Assembly: GCA_027488865.1 (NCBI GenBank) | Contig: JAIYAU010000049.1 | Coordinates: forward strand, 50,856 to 114,855 | DNA: 64,000 nt | Reading direction: 5' to 3' | Origin: Cytophagaceae bacterium | GTDB lineage: Bacteria; Bacteroidota; Bacteroidia; Cytophagales; UBA9547 | Shown: in pieces, positions 18,172 to 26,074 of the stretch | Layout of the letters: every line of letters begins with the position of its first letter | How positions within the stretch are numbered: position 1 is the first letter of the stretch | The notes under the pieces: model-generated | What the model was told of the DNA's origin: nothing | The model's database searches: none | What the model saw: the letters and a program-made list of their open reading frames with translations, nothing else | Position numbers and translations under genes: made by a program

Positions 18172-18864
18172 TTGAAAAAATTTGCCATCATTGTAGCAGG
18201 AGGTAGTGGCCAAAGAATGGAAGCTTCGATTCCAAAACAATTTTTATTGTTAGATAATATTCCCATCCTTTTTCATACCATACAAGCATTTGTTGCGTTG
18301 GGAGATATCCAGATAATATTGGTTTTGCCTACCTCCCAAAAAGATTATTGGGTTGAGTTATGTAATAAATATCAATTTTACCCTTCAATTATAATTTGTG
18401 ACGGTGGCAAAGAAAGGTTTTATTCAGTAAAAAACGGACTAAATCTTATCAACGAACCTGGTCTAGTGGCCATCCATGACGGTGTACGCCCCTTAATTAC
18501 TACTACCATATTGCAACAAAGCTTTCAAGATGCGGCACAATATGGCTCCTCGGTGATGGCTATTCCCTTAAAAGATTCCATTCGGCAAGTTACTAGTAAC
18601 GGCTCAAGTCTTGCAGTAGATCGTACAAATTTCAGACTCATTCAAACTCCTCAAACCTTTGTGATAGATGAAATAAAAAGTGCCTATGATATTGACTTTT
18701 TAAACTTCACCGACGATGCATCAGTTATGGAACATAGTGGTTATCCAATACATCTTACAGAAGGATCGTTTCAAAATATAAAAATAACAACTAAGGAAGA
18801 TTTAGTTTTTGCCGAGGCCATTATAAATGTTAATAAAACAATTAGTTCCAAAAGTGGCCAATGA
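18172..18864 (+). CDS. ispD: 2-C-methyl-D-erythritol 4-phosphate cytidylyltransferase
   Basis: This 230-residue cytoplasmic enzyme couples methylerythritol phosphate to CTP in the non-mevalonate isoprenoid pathway. The N-terminal nucleotide-binding loop AIIVAGGSGQRM is followed by PKQFLLL, then GGKERFYSVKNGL, AIHDGVRPLI, TPQTF and the C-terminal KITTKEDL, all standard IspD motifs. The start is TTG (TTGAAAAAATTT), which gives the typical MKKFAIIVAGG beginning; no ATG exists between it and the GldJ-like stop. The 3' end overlaps or nearly abuts the UbiA-like gene. Confidence 0.95.
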   Translation: MKKFAIIVAGGSGQRMEASIPKQFLLLDNIPILFHTIQAFVALGDIQIILVLPTSQKDYWVELCNKYQFYPSIIICDGGKERFYSVKNGLNLINEPGLVAIHDGVRPLITTTILQQSFQDAAQYGSSVMAIPLKDSIRQVTSNGSSLAVDRTNFRLIQTPQTFVIDEIKSAYDIDFLNFTDDASVMEHSGYPIHLTEGSFQNIKITTKEDLVFAEAIINVNKTISSKSGQ

Positions 18865-19630
18865 ATCTTTCATTCAGTTAAAAAGCACCCTTTTGAAAAT
18901 ACTTTTAAACCTCATTTCATTTTCAATCCACCATAAAATCTATTTGGCATTAGCTGCGGTGGCATTAACTTATTATAACACTCTTCGACACAATTTATCC
19001 TTCAATTTGTGGTTATTAATACCAATTTTCCTTATAGTTGTCTTAGCCTACCATTATATAAGATGTGGTGGTAAAACGATGAGTCCAACCCGTTGGACTA
19101 TTTTAAGTACACCAATCATCAGCATATCATTTTGGATTACCCCATTTCAGACAATGATACTAGTATTCACTACCATTTTATCCCTTTTATACATTCATCC
19201 AGTTTTAAAAATTCCGCCATTACGAAATATACCACTAATAAAGGTATTTTTAGTAGGCTTAGCGTGGAGCTGTATAACAACTTTATTTCCTGCATTAAAC
19301 CATCAAGAAGTAAATTATTGGAATTTTTTGGAAATAGTTTGTTTTATATCCTCCTTAGTACTATTATTTGAAATAAAAGATATTAGCGAAGATAAACGTG
19401 CTAATTTGACCACATTTCCAATTGTTATGGGAGTTAGTGCCACTAAGCTTGTGAGCCTCTTATTATTAACGATTGCAGCATATATTCACGTTCGAATACA
19501 TCTAGATTTCAGATTTTTAGTCGTAGTTATTTTAAATATTATTCTCATTATATGCACCAACCAACAAAGGAGCCAATATTATTTTAATTGCTTCGTAGAC
19601 GGCAGTATTTTTTTGTGGGGAATAGTTTGA
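18827..19630 (+). CDS. UbiA-like integral membrane protein
   Basis: This is a 267-residue, very hydrophobic protein with about seven to eight membrane segments. The loop EIKDISEDKRANLTTFP resembles the second Asp-rich motif of UbiA prenyltransferases (D-x-x-x-D followed by a TxP), while the first NDxxD motif is not visible, so activity on a polyprenyl diphosphate is uncertain. The frame overlaps ispD by 38 nt if the ATG at 18827 is used; the TTG at 18893, just after the ispD stop, gives a more natural N-terminus (KILLNLISFSIHHKIYLALA). Its position after ispD fits isoprenoid or quinone metabolism but is not proof. Confidence 0.6.
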   Translation: MLIKQLVPKVANESFIQLKSTLLKILLNLISFSIHHKIYLALAAVALTYYNTLRHNLSFNLWLLIPIFLIVVLAYHYIRCGGKTMSPTRWTILSTPIISISFWITPFQTMILVFTTILSLLYIHPVLKIPPLRNIPLIKVFLVGLAWSCITTLFPALNHQEVNYWNFLEIVCFISSLVLLFEIKDISEDKRANLTTFPIVMGVSATKLVSLLLLTIAAYIHVRIHLDFRFLVVVILNIILIICTNQQRSQYYFNCFVDGSIFLWGIV

Positions 19631-19846
19631 ACTGAAAAGACCATATTCTTATTTACATGAGTACATGAACATGATTCATAACTAAGCTATAATAATATTA
19701 TTGCCACACAAATATATACTAAATAGAATCCATTCTGAATTTTAAGCTTGTTTCCTTTAATATGGAAACACCAACTTGAAGAATTGATAACCCATGCCCT
19801 CGTACTAAACGAAAGCATGAGTTCTGAAAAAATTCTAGATTAAATT

Positions 19847-21520
19847 TTATAAATCTGTAACACAACCATGTGAAGCTGAGGCGGCAGTTTTAATGTATTT
19901 GTAAAGCACGCCACTTGTAACCTTGTATGGAGGTTTGATCCAATTTTTACGACGTTCGTTTAACTCTTGCTCACTTACATGCACCTCAATAATATTATTA
20001 ACAGCATCAAGGGTGATTTTATCGCCATTTTTTATTAATGCAATATTGCCACCTTCAATGGCCTCTGGGGTGATATGTCCTACTACAAATCCATGGGTAC
20101 CTCCAGAAAATCTACCATCAGTGATCAAGGCCACCGAGCTACCTAAGCCAGCACCAATTAACAACGAAGTTGGTTTTAACATTTCTGGCATGCCTGGACC
20201 TCCTTTTGGACCACAATATCTAATTACTACCACATTACCAGCCTTTACTTCCCCTTGTTCAATACCTTTATTTAATGCTTCCTCAGAATCATAAACAATC
20301 GCATCTCCTTCAAATTTCTCCCCTTCTTTACCTGTTATCTTTGCAATAGAACCTTCTGGGGCAATATTACCATACAAAACTTGCAAATGTCCTTCTTTTT
20401 TGATAGGGTTACTTAATGGCATGATAATTTCTTGTGATGCCGGCATGTCTTCAACAGTAGCAAGATTTTCTTTAACTGTTTTACCAGTTACTGTCAAACA
20501 GTCTCCATGTAAAAGTCCTTCAGCTAGCATCATTTTCATGATTGACGGCAAACCACCTATGCTATCTAAATCCTCCATCATGTATTTTCCACTTGGCTTC
20601 ATATCAGCTAATAAAGGTGTTTTGTCTGTCATATTTTGAACGTCTTTCAAAGTAAGACTTACACCAGCTGTTTTGGCCATGGCCAACATATGCAATATTA
20701 AATTGGTAGATCCTCCCAAAATCATGGCCACTCTTATTCCATTTTCAAAGGATTCATAGGTCATGATGTCTTTAGGTTTAATATCTTTTTCCAACAAAAT
20801 TTTCACCGCTTCACCCGCATGTAAACACTCCAACTTTTTCTTTTCTCCAATAGCTGGTGATGAAGAACTGTAGGGCAAACTCATACCCATAGCTTCTATC
20901 GCTGATGCCATGGTATTGGCGGTGTACATACCACCACATGCACCAGCACCTGGACAAGCGTTTTTAATAACACCTTTAAAATCTTCTTCGCTTATTTGGT
21001 TTGCAAACTTCTTACCTAGAGCCTCAAAAGCAGATACAATATTTAGTTTTTCACCTTTCCACATACCTGAACGGATAGTACCACCATATACCATCAATCC
21101 GGGTCTATTGAGTCTTGCCATGGCAATCATAGCACCAGGCATATTTTTATCACATCCCATGATGGTAATCAATGAATCATAATAATGAGCCCCTGCGATT
21201 GTTTCAATCGAATCCGCTATTACATCTCTGGAGACCAACGAATAGCTCATGCCAGCTGTTCCCATGCTCATGCCATCGCTTACCCCTATTGTGTTAAATT
21301 TTAATCCCTTAAGTCCAGCTAAAGCCACCCCTTCTTTAACCCAATCTTGTAAAGTATTGAGGTGCATGTTGCACGTATTACCTTCATAACCAGTTGAACA
21401 AATTCCCACTTGCCCTTTGTGCATATCGTCATCTGTAAAGCCAGCGCCATACATCATGGCTTGAGAAGCAGGTTGAGTAATGTCTTGAGTAAGCGTTTTG
21501 CTATATTTATTTAGTTCCAT
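19847..21520 (-). CDS. ilvD: Dihydroxy-acid dehydratase
   Basis: This 557-residue cytoplasmic enzyme dehydrates 2,3-dihydroxy-isovalerate and -methylvalerate, the step before the final transamination in valine and isoleucine synthesis. The three iron-sulfur ligand cysteines are in place: Cys50 ([10 protein letters not shown]), Cys123 ([20 protein letters not shown]) and Cys195 ([16 protein letters not shown]). [20 protein letters not shown] near the C-terminus is the IlvD/Edd signature 2. Length and both ends look complete. No other ilv gene adjoins it; pruA lies upstream in the same direction with a 90-nt gap. Confidence 0.97.
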   Translation of the reverse strand: MELNKYSKTLTQDITQPASQAMMYGAGFTDDDMHKGQVGICSTGYEGNTCNMHLNTLQDWVKEGVALAGLKGLKFNTIGVSDGMSMGTAGMSYSLVSRDVIADSIETIAGAHYYDSLITIMGCDKNMPGAMIAMARLNRPGLMVYGGTIRSGMWKGEKLNIVSAFEALGKKFANQISEEDFKGVIKNACPGAGACGGMYTANTMASAIEAMGMSLPYSSSSPAIGEKKKLECLHAGEAVKILLEKDIKPKDIMTYESFENGIRVAMILGGSTNLILHMLAMAKTAGVSLTLKDVQNMTDKTPLLADMKPSGKYMMEDLDSIGGLPSIMKMMLAEGLLHGDCLTVTGKTVKENLATVEDMPASQEIIMPLSNPIKKEGHLQVLYGNIAPEGSIAKITGKEGEKFEGDAIVYDSEEALNKGIEQGEVKAGNVVVIRYCGPKGGPGMPEMLKPTSLLIGAGLGSSVALITDGRFSGGTHGFVVGHITPEAIEGGNIALIKNGDKITLDAVNNIIEVHVSEQELNERRKNWIKPPYKVTSGVLYKYIKTAASASHGCVTDL

Positions 21521-21610
21521 TATTTTATTCTATTAATATTACTGCAAAGTTTCAAGTTTTTTTGGTAGAAAGAAACAAAATCACCAATGTTTGTACAGCT
21601 TTTGATGAAA

Positions 21611-23218
21611 TTATGAATTTTTCATAAATCCATAACGATAATCAGTAGGTGGATTAAAGTTTTCTTTAATGGCTCTTGGAGAAGTCCATCTTAACAAATT
21701 CAAAAGAGAACCAGCTTTATCATTGGTGCCTGAAGCACGCCCTCCGCCAAAAGGTTGTTGGTTTACAACTGCGCCAGTAGATTTATCGTTGATGTAAAAA
21801 TTACCTGCAGCAAATCTTAATTTATTCATTGCTAGACTCACGGCATCCTTTTCTTCAGCAATGATAGCACCGGTGAGCCCAAATAAAGCCGATTGATCAA
21901 TAACCGTTAAAGTTTGTTCAAATTCATCATCCTCATACAAAAAGATGGTTAATACTGGACCAAAAATTTCCTGTGTCATTGTTTCGGTATAAGGATCCTC
22001 CGTAATAAAAACAGTCGGATGTATAAAATATCCCTGTTTAGTACTATATTCACCACCAAAGAAAAGTTGATTTGCATGGTTGGACTGGGCTCTATCAATA
22101 AATCCAGCAATTTTATTAAAAGACTTTTCGTCTATTACAGCATTTACAAAATTACTAAAGTCTTCTACAGAACCGACCTTGATGGTGGACAATTCAGCTA
22201 AAAATTGCTCCTTGATACCCTTCCAAATATTTTTAGAAATGTACGCCCTTGATGTTGCAGAACATTTTTGACCTTGATACTCAAAAGCTCCACGAATCAA
22301 GGCAGTAACAACTACCTCTGGTCGTGCAGATGGATGCGCTAATAAAAAGTTTTTACCCCCCGTTTCTCCTACAATTCTTGGATAAGACTTGTAATGATTG
22401 AGGTTATCAGCGATTTTTTGCCACAAGGAGTTAAAAACTTGAGTACTTCCTGTAAAATGTAACCCAGCAAAAAGCGAATGACTAAAAATAATATCCCCAG
22501 CCATGGGTCCATCCACATAAATTAAATTAATAACTCCATCAGGCAATCCTGCTGCTTTTAATAGTTCCATTACCATATATGCAGAATAAATTTGGCTATC
22601 TGCTGGCTTCCAAACAACTGTGTTACCCATAAGCGCAGGTGCGGTGGGTAGATTACAAGCTATGGCGGTAAAATTAAATGGAGTAAGTGCGTACACAAAT
22701 CCTTCTAGTGGTCTTTGCTCTAGTATATTCTGAATACCAGAAGGTGAATAAGGTTGTATTTCAAGAATCTGATTCATGTAATGCACATTAAACCGCAAAA
22801 AATCAATCAGCTCACATGCTGCGTCAATTTCAGACTGGTAGGCATTTTTAGACTGGCACAACATCGTGGCCGCATTTAGTTTATTTCTCCAAGTTGTAGA
22901 AGCCAAATCGGCTGCTTTTAAAAAAATGGCAGCACGTTCATTTGGAGTTTTTTGCATCCAAGATTCTTTTGCTGACAAAGCTGCATCAATGGCCTTTATT
23001 ACATGTGATTTATCACCATAAAAATAGTGTCCAAGCACGTGCGCAGTTTCATGAGGAGGATGAATAACCCTTTTATCTTCACTTTTGATGCGTTGCCCTT
23101 TAATAATCATAGGCAATTGGTATTGCACAGATTTAAATTCTGCAATGGTGGCTTTTAGTTGATCCCTTTCTACAAAGGCGGGAGAATAATCAAAAATAGG
23201 TTCATTATGCGGTATCAT
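21611..23218 (-). CDS. pruA: L-glutamate gamma-semialdehyde (1-pyrroline-5-carboxylate) dehydrogenase
   Basis: This 535-residue NAD-dependent aldehyde dehydrogenase performs the second step of proline breakdown, oxidising glutamate semialdehyde to glutamate. The N-terminal EPIFDYSPAFVERDQLKATI and the sequence around Glu285 (VGETGGKNF) and catalytic Cys319 (YQGQKCSATSRAY) match the stand-alone P5C dehydrogenase group rather than bifunctional PutA. The C-terminus (QQPFGGGRASGTNDKAG) is intact. No proline dehydrogenase gene is nearby. A terminator and a short Trp-codon frame lie 107 nt and about 160 nt upstream and could form a regulatory leader. Confidence 0.95.
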   Translation of the reverse strand: MIPHNEPIFDYSPAFVERDQLKATIAEFKSVQYQLPMIIKGQRIKSEDKRVIHPPHETAHVLGHYFYGDKSHVIKAIDAALSAKESWMQKTPNERAAIFLKAADLASTTWRNKLNAATMLCQSKNAYQSEIDAACELIDFLRFNVHYMNQILEIQPYSPSGIQNILEQRPLEGFVYALTPFNFTAIACNLPTAPALMGNTVVWKPADSQIYSAYMVMELLKAAGLPDGVINLIYVDGPMAGDIIFSHSLFAGLHFTGSTQVFNSLWQKIADNLNHYKSYPRIVGETGGKNFLLAHPSARPEVVVTALIRGAFEYQGQKCSATSRAYISKNIWKGIKEQFLAELSTIKVGSVEDFSNFVNAVIDEKSFNKIAGFIDRAQSNHANQLFFGGEYSTKQGYFIHPTVFITEDPYTETMTQEIFGPVLTIFLYEDDEFEQTLTVIDQSALFGLTGAIIAEEKDAVSLAMNKLRFAAGNFYINDKSTGAVVNQQPFGGGRASGTNDKAGSLLNLLRWTSPRAIKENFNPPTDYRYGFMKNS

Positions 23219-23324
23219 AGTCTATTTCATTAAAAAGAAACAATAATAAACAAGATAAGGTGGATAAAAAAGAAATAAGTTGATTATTAATTAAAAATAA
23301 AGATATTAAAAGTGGGCTAAAAAT

Positions 23325-23353
23325 AAAGAATCCCGGCAAAGTCGGGATTCTTT
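23325..23353 (-). terminator. Strong hairpin upstream of pruA (possibly bidirectional terminator or attenuator)
   Basis: AAAGAATCCCG (23325-23335) and CGGGATTCTTT (23343-23353) form a perfect 11-bp stem with a 7-nt loop and T-rich ends on both strands. On the minus strand it would end a transcript coming from the 23.4-23.8 kb region before it reaches pruA. Confidence 0.75.
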
Positions 23354-23379
23354 CAAGCTTTAAAAAGCAGGTGTATGAA

Positions 23380-23442
23380 TTAATCTGTGTTATGTACAGA
23401 TAAATACCTCCACCACCAATAAGGTAACCGACCTTTGGTAAT
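23380..23442 (-). other. Short frame with Trp-Trp-Trp before a terminator (possible leader peptide)
   Basis: Reading on the minus strand, 20 sense codons encode ITKGRLPYWWWRYLSVHNTD and stop at 23380-23382; the terminator stem begins 26 nt later. Clustered identical codons before a terminator are the plan of a translational attenuator, but the frame has no ATG, GTG or TTG start (only ATT or ATA), and pruA is not a tryptophan gene. A second, overlapping frame from a TTG codon would give the nine-residue MVVEVFICT. Confidence 0.25.
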
Positions 23443-23530
23443 TTTTTTTAATATATATATATTAAATTTTATTTATTGTGTTGGTATGTATGATATAGAA
23501 TAAAAAGTAACTAGATTATTTAAAAATATC

Positions 23531-23779
23531 TTAATTATAATTTACAGATTTAACCAATGAAGATTGAACAGTTTTGTGATTAACTTTAGAAACTATTTGT
23601 TTTGGGCTATTTTTTTGTGCTGAAAATTGAATGTCCACTTTTTGCTTTAAAAATCCTAACGCAAGAATAAATAGTAGACAACTAATTTTTGCAATAAAAG
23701 TTATATCCGTATCTTGAATTTTAATCATTATAAATACTTTACTAGACCAATACGAGGTTAGATACAAAATAGATTCCAA
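23531..23779 (-). CDS. Hypothetical small membrane protein
   Basis: The 82-codon frame has one likely membrane segment (FIAKISCLLFILALGFL) and a Lys/Ser-rich, Gln-rich tail. A second Met at residue 18 (MIKIQDTDITF) gives a plausible shorter form. I do not recognise a family. The only support is the ORF itself, its membrane helix and the terminator about 180 nt downstream on the same strand. It is divergent from the phosphatase gene, with 56 nt between the start codons. Confidence 0.3.
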   Translation of the reverse strand: MESILYLTSYWSSKVFIMIKIQDTDITFIAKISCLLFILALGFLKQKVDIQFSAQKNSPKQIVSKVNHKTVQSSLVKSVNYN

Positions 23780-23835
23780 AGGTAACCAATAAAATTTAAT
23801 AATTTCAATTTTTAATTAAACAAAACTAATATTAT

Positions 23836-24318
23836 ATGAACATTAATGTTCTATTTGTTTGTCTTGGAAACATTTGCAGATCGCCAATGGCTGAGGGAAT
23901 TTTCAATGAATTAATATCACAAAAGTCCTTACACGACCAAATAACATGTGATTCTGCGGGCACAGGCAATTATCATATAGGAAAATTACCAGATCACCGA
24001 ACTATTGAAGTTTGTAACGATAATAATATCACCTTGACACATCGGTGCAGACAGCTTAAGAAAGAGGATTTTGATACTTTTGCTTATATTATTGCAATGG
24101 ACAATGAGAATTTAAAGAAAATTAAAAGCCTCACTGAAAGTGCAGCTCATGACAAAAAAGTATTTTTGATGGGTGATTTTGGAAAAATTTATAAAAACTT
24201 GCCAGTACCAGATCCTTATTACGGCTCGAAGAAGGATTTTGAACAAGTTTATTTACAGCTCTTAGATACTTGTGAAGGACTACTACAACATTTGTTAGCA
24301 AAAAAAGAGGCGTATTAA
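23836..24318 (+). CDS. Low-molecular-weight protein-tyrosine phosphatase
   Basis: This 160-residue cytoplasmic phosphatase begins with the P-loop VCLGNICRSPMAEG: nucleophile Cys9 and Arg15 form CX5R. The general acid is Asp126 in VPDPYYG, the standard DP[YF] motif. Such enzymes dephosphorylate tyrosine kinases of exopolysaccharide systems or small phosphorylated metabolites; no kinase or polysaccharide gene is adjacent to narrow the role. The 3' end of the coding region is part of a terminator stem shared with the convergent DUF5606 gene. Confidence 0.93.
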   Translation: MNINVLFVCLGNICRSPMAEGIFNELISQKSLHDQITCDSAGTGNYHIGKLPDHRTIEVCNDNNITLTHRCRQLKKEDFDTFAYIIAMDNENLKKIKSLTESAAHDKKVFLMGDFGKIYKNLPVPDPYYGSKKDFEQVYLQLLDTCEGLLQHLLAKKEAY

Positions 24319-24329
24319 ACGCCTCTTTT
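24303..24329. terminator. Bidirectional terminator overlapping two stop codons
   Basis: AAAAGAGGCGT (24303-24313) pairs perfectly with ACGCCTCTTTT (24319-24329) around loop ATTAA, which contains both stop codons of the convergent genes (they overlap by 4 nt). A- and T-rich flanks suit termination in both directions. Confidence 0.85.
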
Positions 24330-24899
24330 GCTTGGTGTATTTTTTGTAACGTTTTTAACACTAGTATTTTTGGTAGCCTTTATTTTTGTATTTACTGCGG
24401 CACCAGTTTCTTGCTTTTTAGTTTTAACTGGTTTTTTCTCTACCTTAGGCTCGTCTATTTTTTCCTCTTCACTAGCAGACTCTACTTTCTCTTCCTGTTT
24501 TAATTCAAACACTTCTGGGCAGAAATTTTGCATAATGCCATACCATACCAAAAGCTTTTTGATATCAGAAACATACACCTTTTCTTGATCAAAATCTGGT
24601 ACAATCGTTAATAAAAAATCCTTTAGCTCGTAATTTTCAGCCGTTTTAGGATCTAAGGGTAAGTTATTGCCAAATTGAGTGTTAATGATAGACAATACAT
24701 CTTCCAACGGCATATTTGTAGTTTTGCCAGTAGTATAGATGGAGATTTCTTTCAATATTGATACTTTACTGTTGGCATTGGCTATTAATTTAACCTTATG
24801 AACATCCAGTGACTCCAGTATAACACCAGTTCTAGTCGGTTTTAACACTTTAAACAATCCAGGTTTTCCTGAAACGGATGCGATATCCTTTAAATCCAT
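24315..24899 (-). CDS. DUF5606 family protein
   Basis: This is a 194-residue cytoplasmic protein. The N-terminal 130 residues (MDLKDIASVSGKPGLFKVLK, TRTGVILESLD, DVLSIINTQFG, LKKLLVWYGIM-like LLVWYGIMQNFCPEVF) match the Bacteroidota-specific DUF5606 family, whose fold begins like a small beta-barrel; its function is not known. The last 60 residues are Lys/Glu/Thr-rich, low-complexity and probably disordered, and the terminator stem overlaps their codons. It follows the TonB-like gene by 6 nt, suggesting co-transcription. Confidence 0.85.
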   Translation of the reverse strand: MDLKDIASVSGKPGLFKVLKPTRTGVILESLDVHKVKLIANANSKVSILKEISIYTTGKTTNMPLEDVLSIINTQFGNNLPLDPKTAENYELKDFLLTIVPDFDQEKVYVSDIKKLLVWYGIMQNFCPEVFELKQEEKVESASEEEKIDEPKVEKKPVKTKKQETGAAVNTKIKATKNTSVKNVTKNTPSKRGV

Positions 24900-24905
24900 G
24901 CTTAA

Positions 24906-25268
24906 TTATTTAATTTTAAAATTTATTGGTATTGAGGTTTGTAAACGATAACCAGGTGCGTTAAACTTAAGTAAATTTACTAATCTTGTAGCTTCTTCTC
25001 CGCAACCACCTCCAATATTCTTGATTGGTTTGGCGTTAATTACTCTCCCACTTTCATCAATTGTAAAATCTACTATACATTCTCCCTGAATACGATTACG
25101 CTTAGCCATAGGTGGATACACAAAATTGCGGTTAATAAATGCATAAAGTGAGTCTTGCCCCCCAGGATAATGCTGAGATGCAGGCAATTGTTTAGTTTGT
25201 GCATTTGCAGTGGCTGCAACAATAAAAACTAATGCTAAAACGCTAAGTAATTTTTTCATTTTATTCAA
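24906..25268 (-). CDS. Periplasmic TonB C-terminal domain protein
   Basis: The protein is 120 residues: a signal peptide (LLSVLALVFIVAATANAQ) followed directly by a TonB-type C-terminal domain (FVYPPMAKRNRIQGECIVDF, IDESGRV, the final VPINFKIK-like SIPINFKIK). It has no membrane anchor or proline linker, so it cannot work as a classical TonB energy transducer and is more likely a soluble periplasmic domain. This single-domain form is common in Bacteroidota. A consensus promoter lies 74-102 nt upstream of its start. It is the first gene of a probable two-gene unit with DUF5606. Confidence 0.85.
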   Translation of the reverse strand: MNKMKKLLSVLALVFIVAATANAQTKQLPASQHYPGGQDSLYAFINRNFVYPPMAKRNRIQGECIVDFTIDESGRVINAKPIKNIGGGCGEEATRLVNLLKFNAPGYRLQTSIPINFKIK

Positions 25269-25341
25269 GGATTATGGTTTGATACAACATTTACGATTAA
25301 TACTAAATACTCTTTTACGAAATTATTGACAAAACAACGGA

Positions 25342-25370
25342 CAAAATTACTAAATAATGAAATTGAACAA
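25342..25370 (-). promoter_or_regulatory. Promoter of the TonB-like/DUF5606 unit
   Basis: On the minus strand, TTG (25370-25368) is followed after 18 nt by TAATTTTG (25349-25342), matching TTG-N17..23-TAnnTTTG. Confidence 0.65.
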
Positions 25371-25388
25371 AATTTATAACAAAATTAA

Positions 25389-25988
25389 TTATTGAAACTT
25401 CTTATTTACATCAGAAATAAAGTTAAGAATTTCCTCTTTACCTAGTTTGGTGTTGGCCGATGTTACCATCATAGGTGGCAACTCTTCCCATACTTCATTA
25501 AGTACCATTTTATAACTTTCAACACTATCCTCGATTTTCTTTTTGGAAATTTTGTCAGTTTTTGTAAAAACTATTACAAATGGTATGCCATTTTCTCCTA
25601 ATTTATTAATAAAATTAACATCAATTGTTTGAGGCTCTATACGAATGTCCACTAAAACAAACATACACATGAGATTTTCTCGGTTACCCAAGTAATCCCA
25701 TAGCATTCTATCCCATTTACCTCTATCTTGTTTACTTACCCTGGCGTAGCCATAGCCAGGCAAATCTACCAGATACCAATTTTCATTAACAAAAAAATGG
25801 TTTATGGTTTGCGTTTTACCTGGTGTTGAAGAGGTTTTTGCAAGTTTTTCATTGTTTAACAACATGTTAATTAATGATGACTTGCCCACATTGGATCGGC
25901 CGATGAATGCATACTCCGGAAATCTAGGTGGAGGGCAGGTGTTGGTGGTGACGCTACTCTTTAAAAAAGTTGCCGAACTAATTTTCAA
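25389..25988 (-). CDS. engB: Ribosome biogenesis GTP-binding protein EngB/YsxC/YihA
   Basis: This 199-residue GTPase is required for assembly of the large ribosomal subunit. G1 is GRSNVGKS (residues 30-37), G2 lies around TPGKTQTINHF, G3 is DLPGYG (75-80), G4 is TKTD (142-145) and G5 lies around TSANTKLG. Length is normal and both ends are intact. It has its own promoter with a very short leader. It is followed by the unrelated TonB-like unit, which has a separate promoter. Confidence 0.97.
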   Translation of the reverse strand: MKISSATFLKSSVTTNTCPPPRFPEYAFIGRSNVGKSSLINMLLNNEKLAKTSSTPGKTQTINHFFVNENWYLVDLPGYGYARVSKQDRGKWDRMLWDYLGNRENLMCMFVLVDIRIEPQTIDVNFINKLGENGIPFVIVFTKTDKISKKKIEDSVESYKMVLNEVWEELPPMMVTSANTKLGKEEILNFISDVNKKFQ

Positions 25989-26000
25989 ATGTTTTTTTTA

Positions 26001-26034
26001 CAAAGTTAGTCAGTTTCTTGATATTTCTATCCAA
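26001..26034 (-). promoter_or_regulatory. Promoter of engB
   Basis: On the minus strand, TTG (26034-26032) is followed after 23 nt by TAACTTTG (26008-26001). The predicted start is only about 5-8 nt before the ATG, so the mRNA would be nearly leaderless. Confidence 0.5.
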
Positions 26035-26074
26035 TAGCGTTTTAATAAAACCAATATGTTACCGTCCCAAGCTT

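Larger units (their letters stand above)
23219..23530 (-). other. Intergenic region upstream of pruA
   Basis: This 312-nt stretch holds the Trp-codon frame and the terminator hairpin listed separately. The 106 nt between hairpin and pruA are AT-rich with a near -7 element (TATCTTTA). The left flank of the small ORF contains an (AT)n run at about 23449-23462. Nothing else was recognised. Confidence 0.4.

Noticed and set aside
19631..19846. Terminator between the UbiA-like gene and ilvD
   Set aside because: Only a weak 6-bp stem (GTTTCC/GGAAAC) with no T-run is present; not enough to call.
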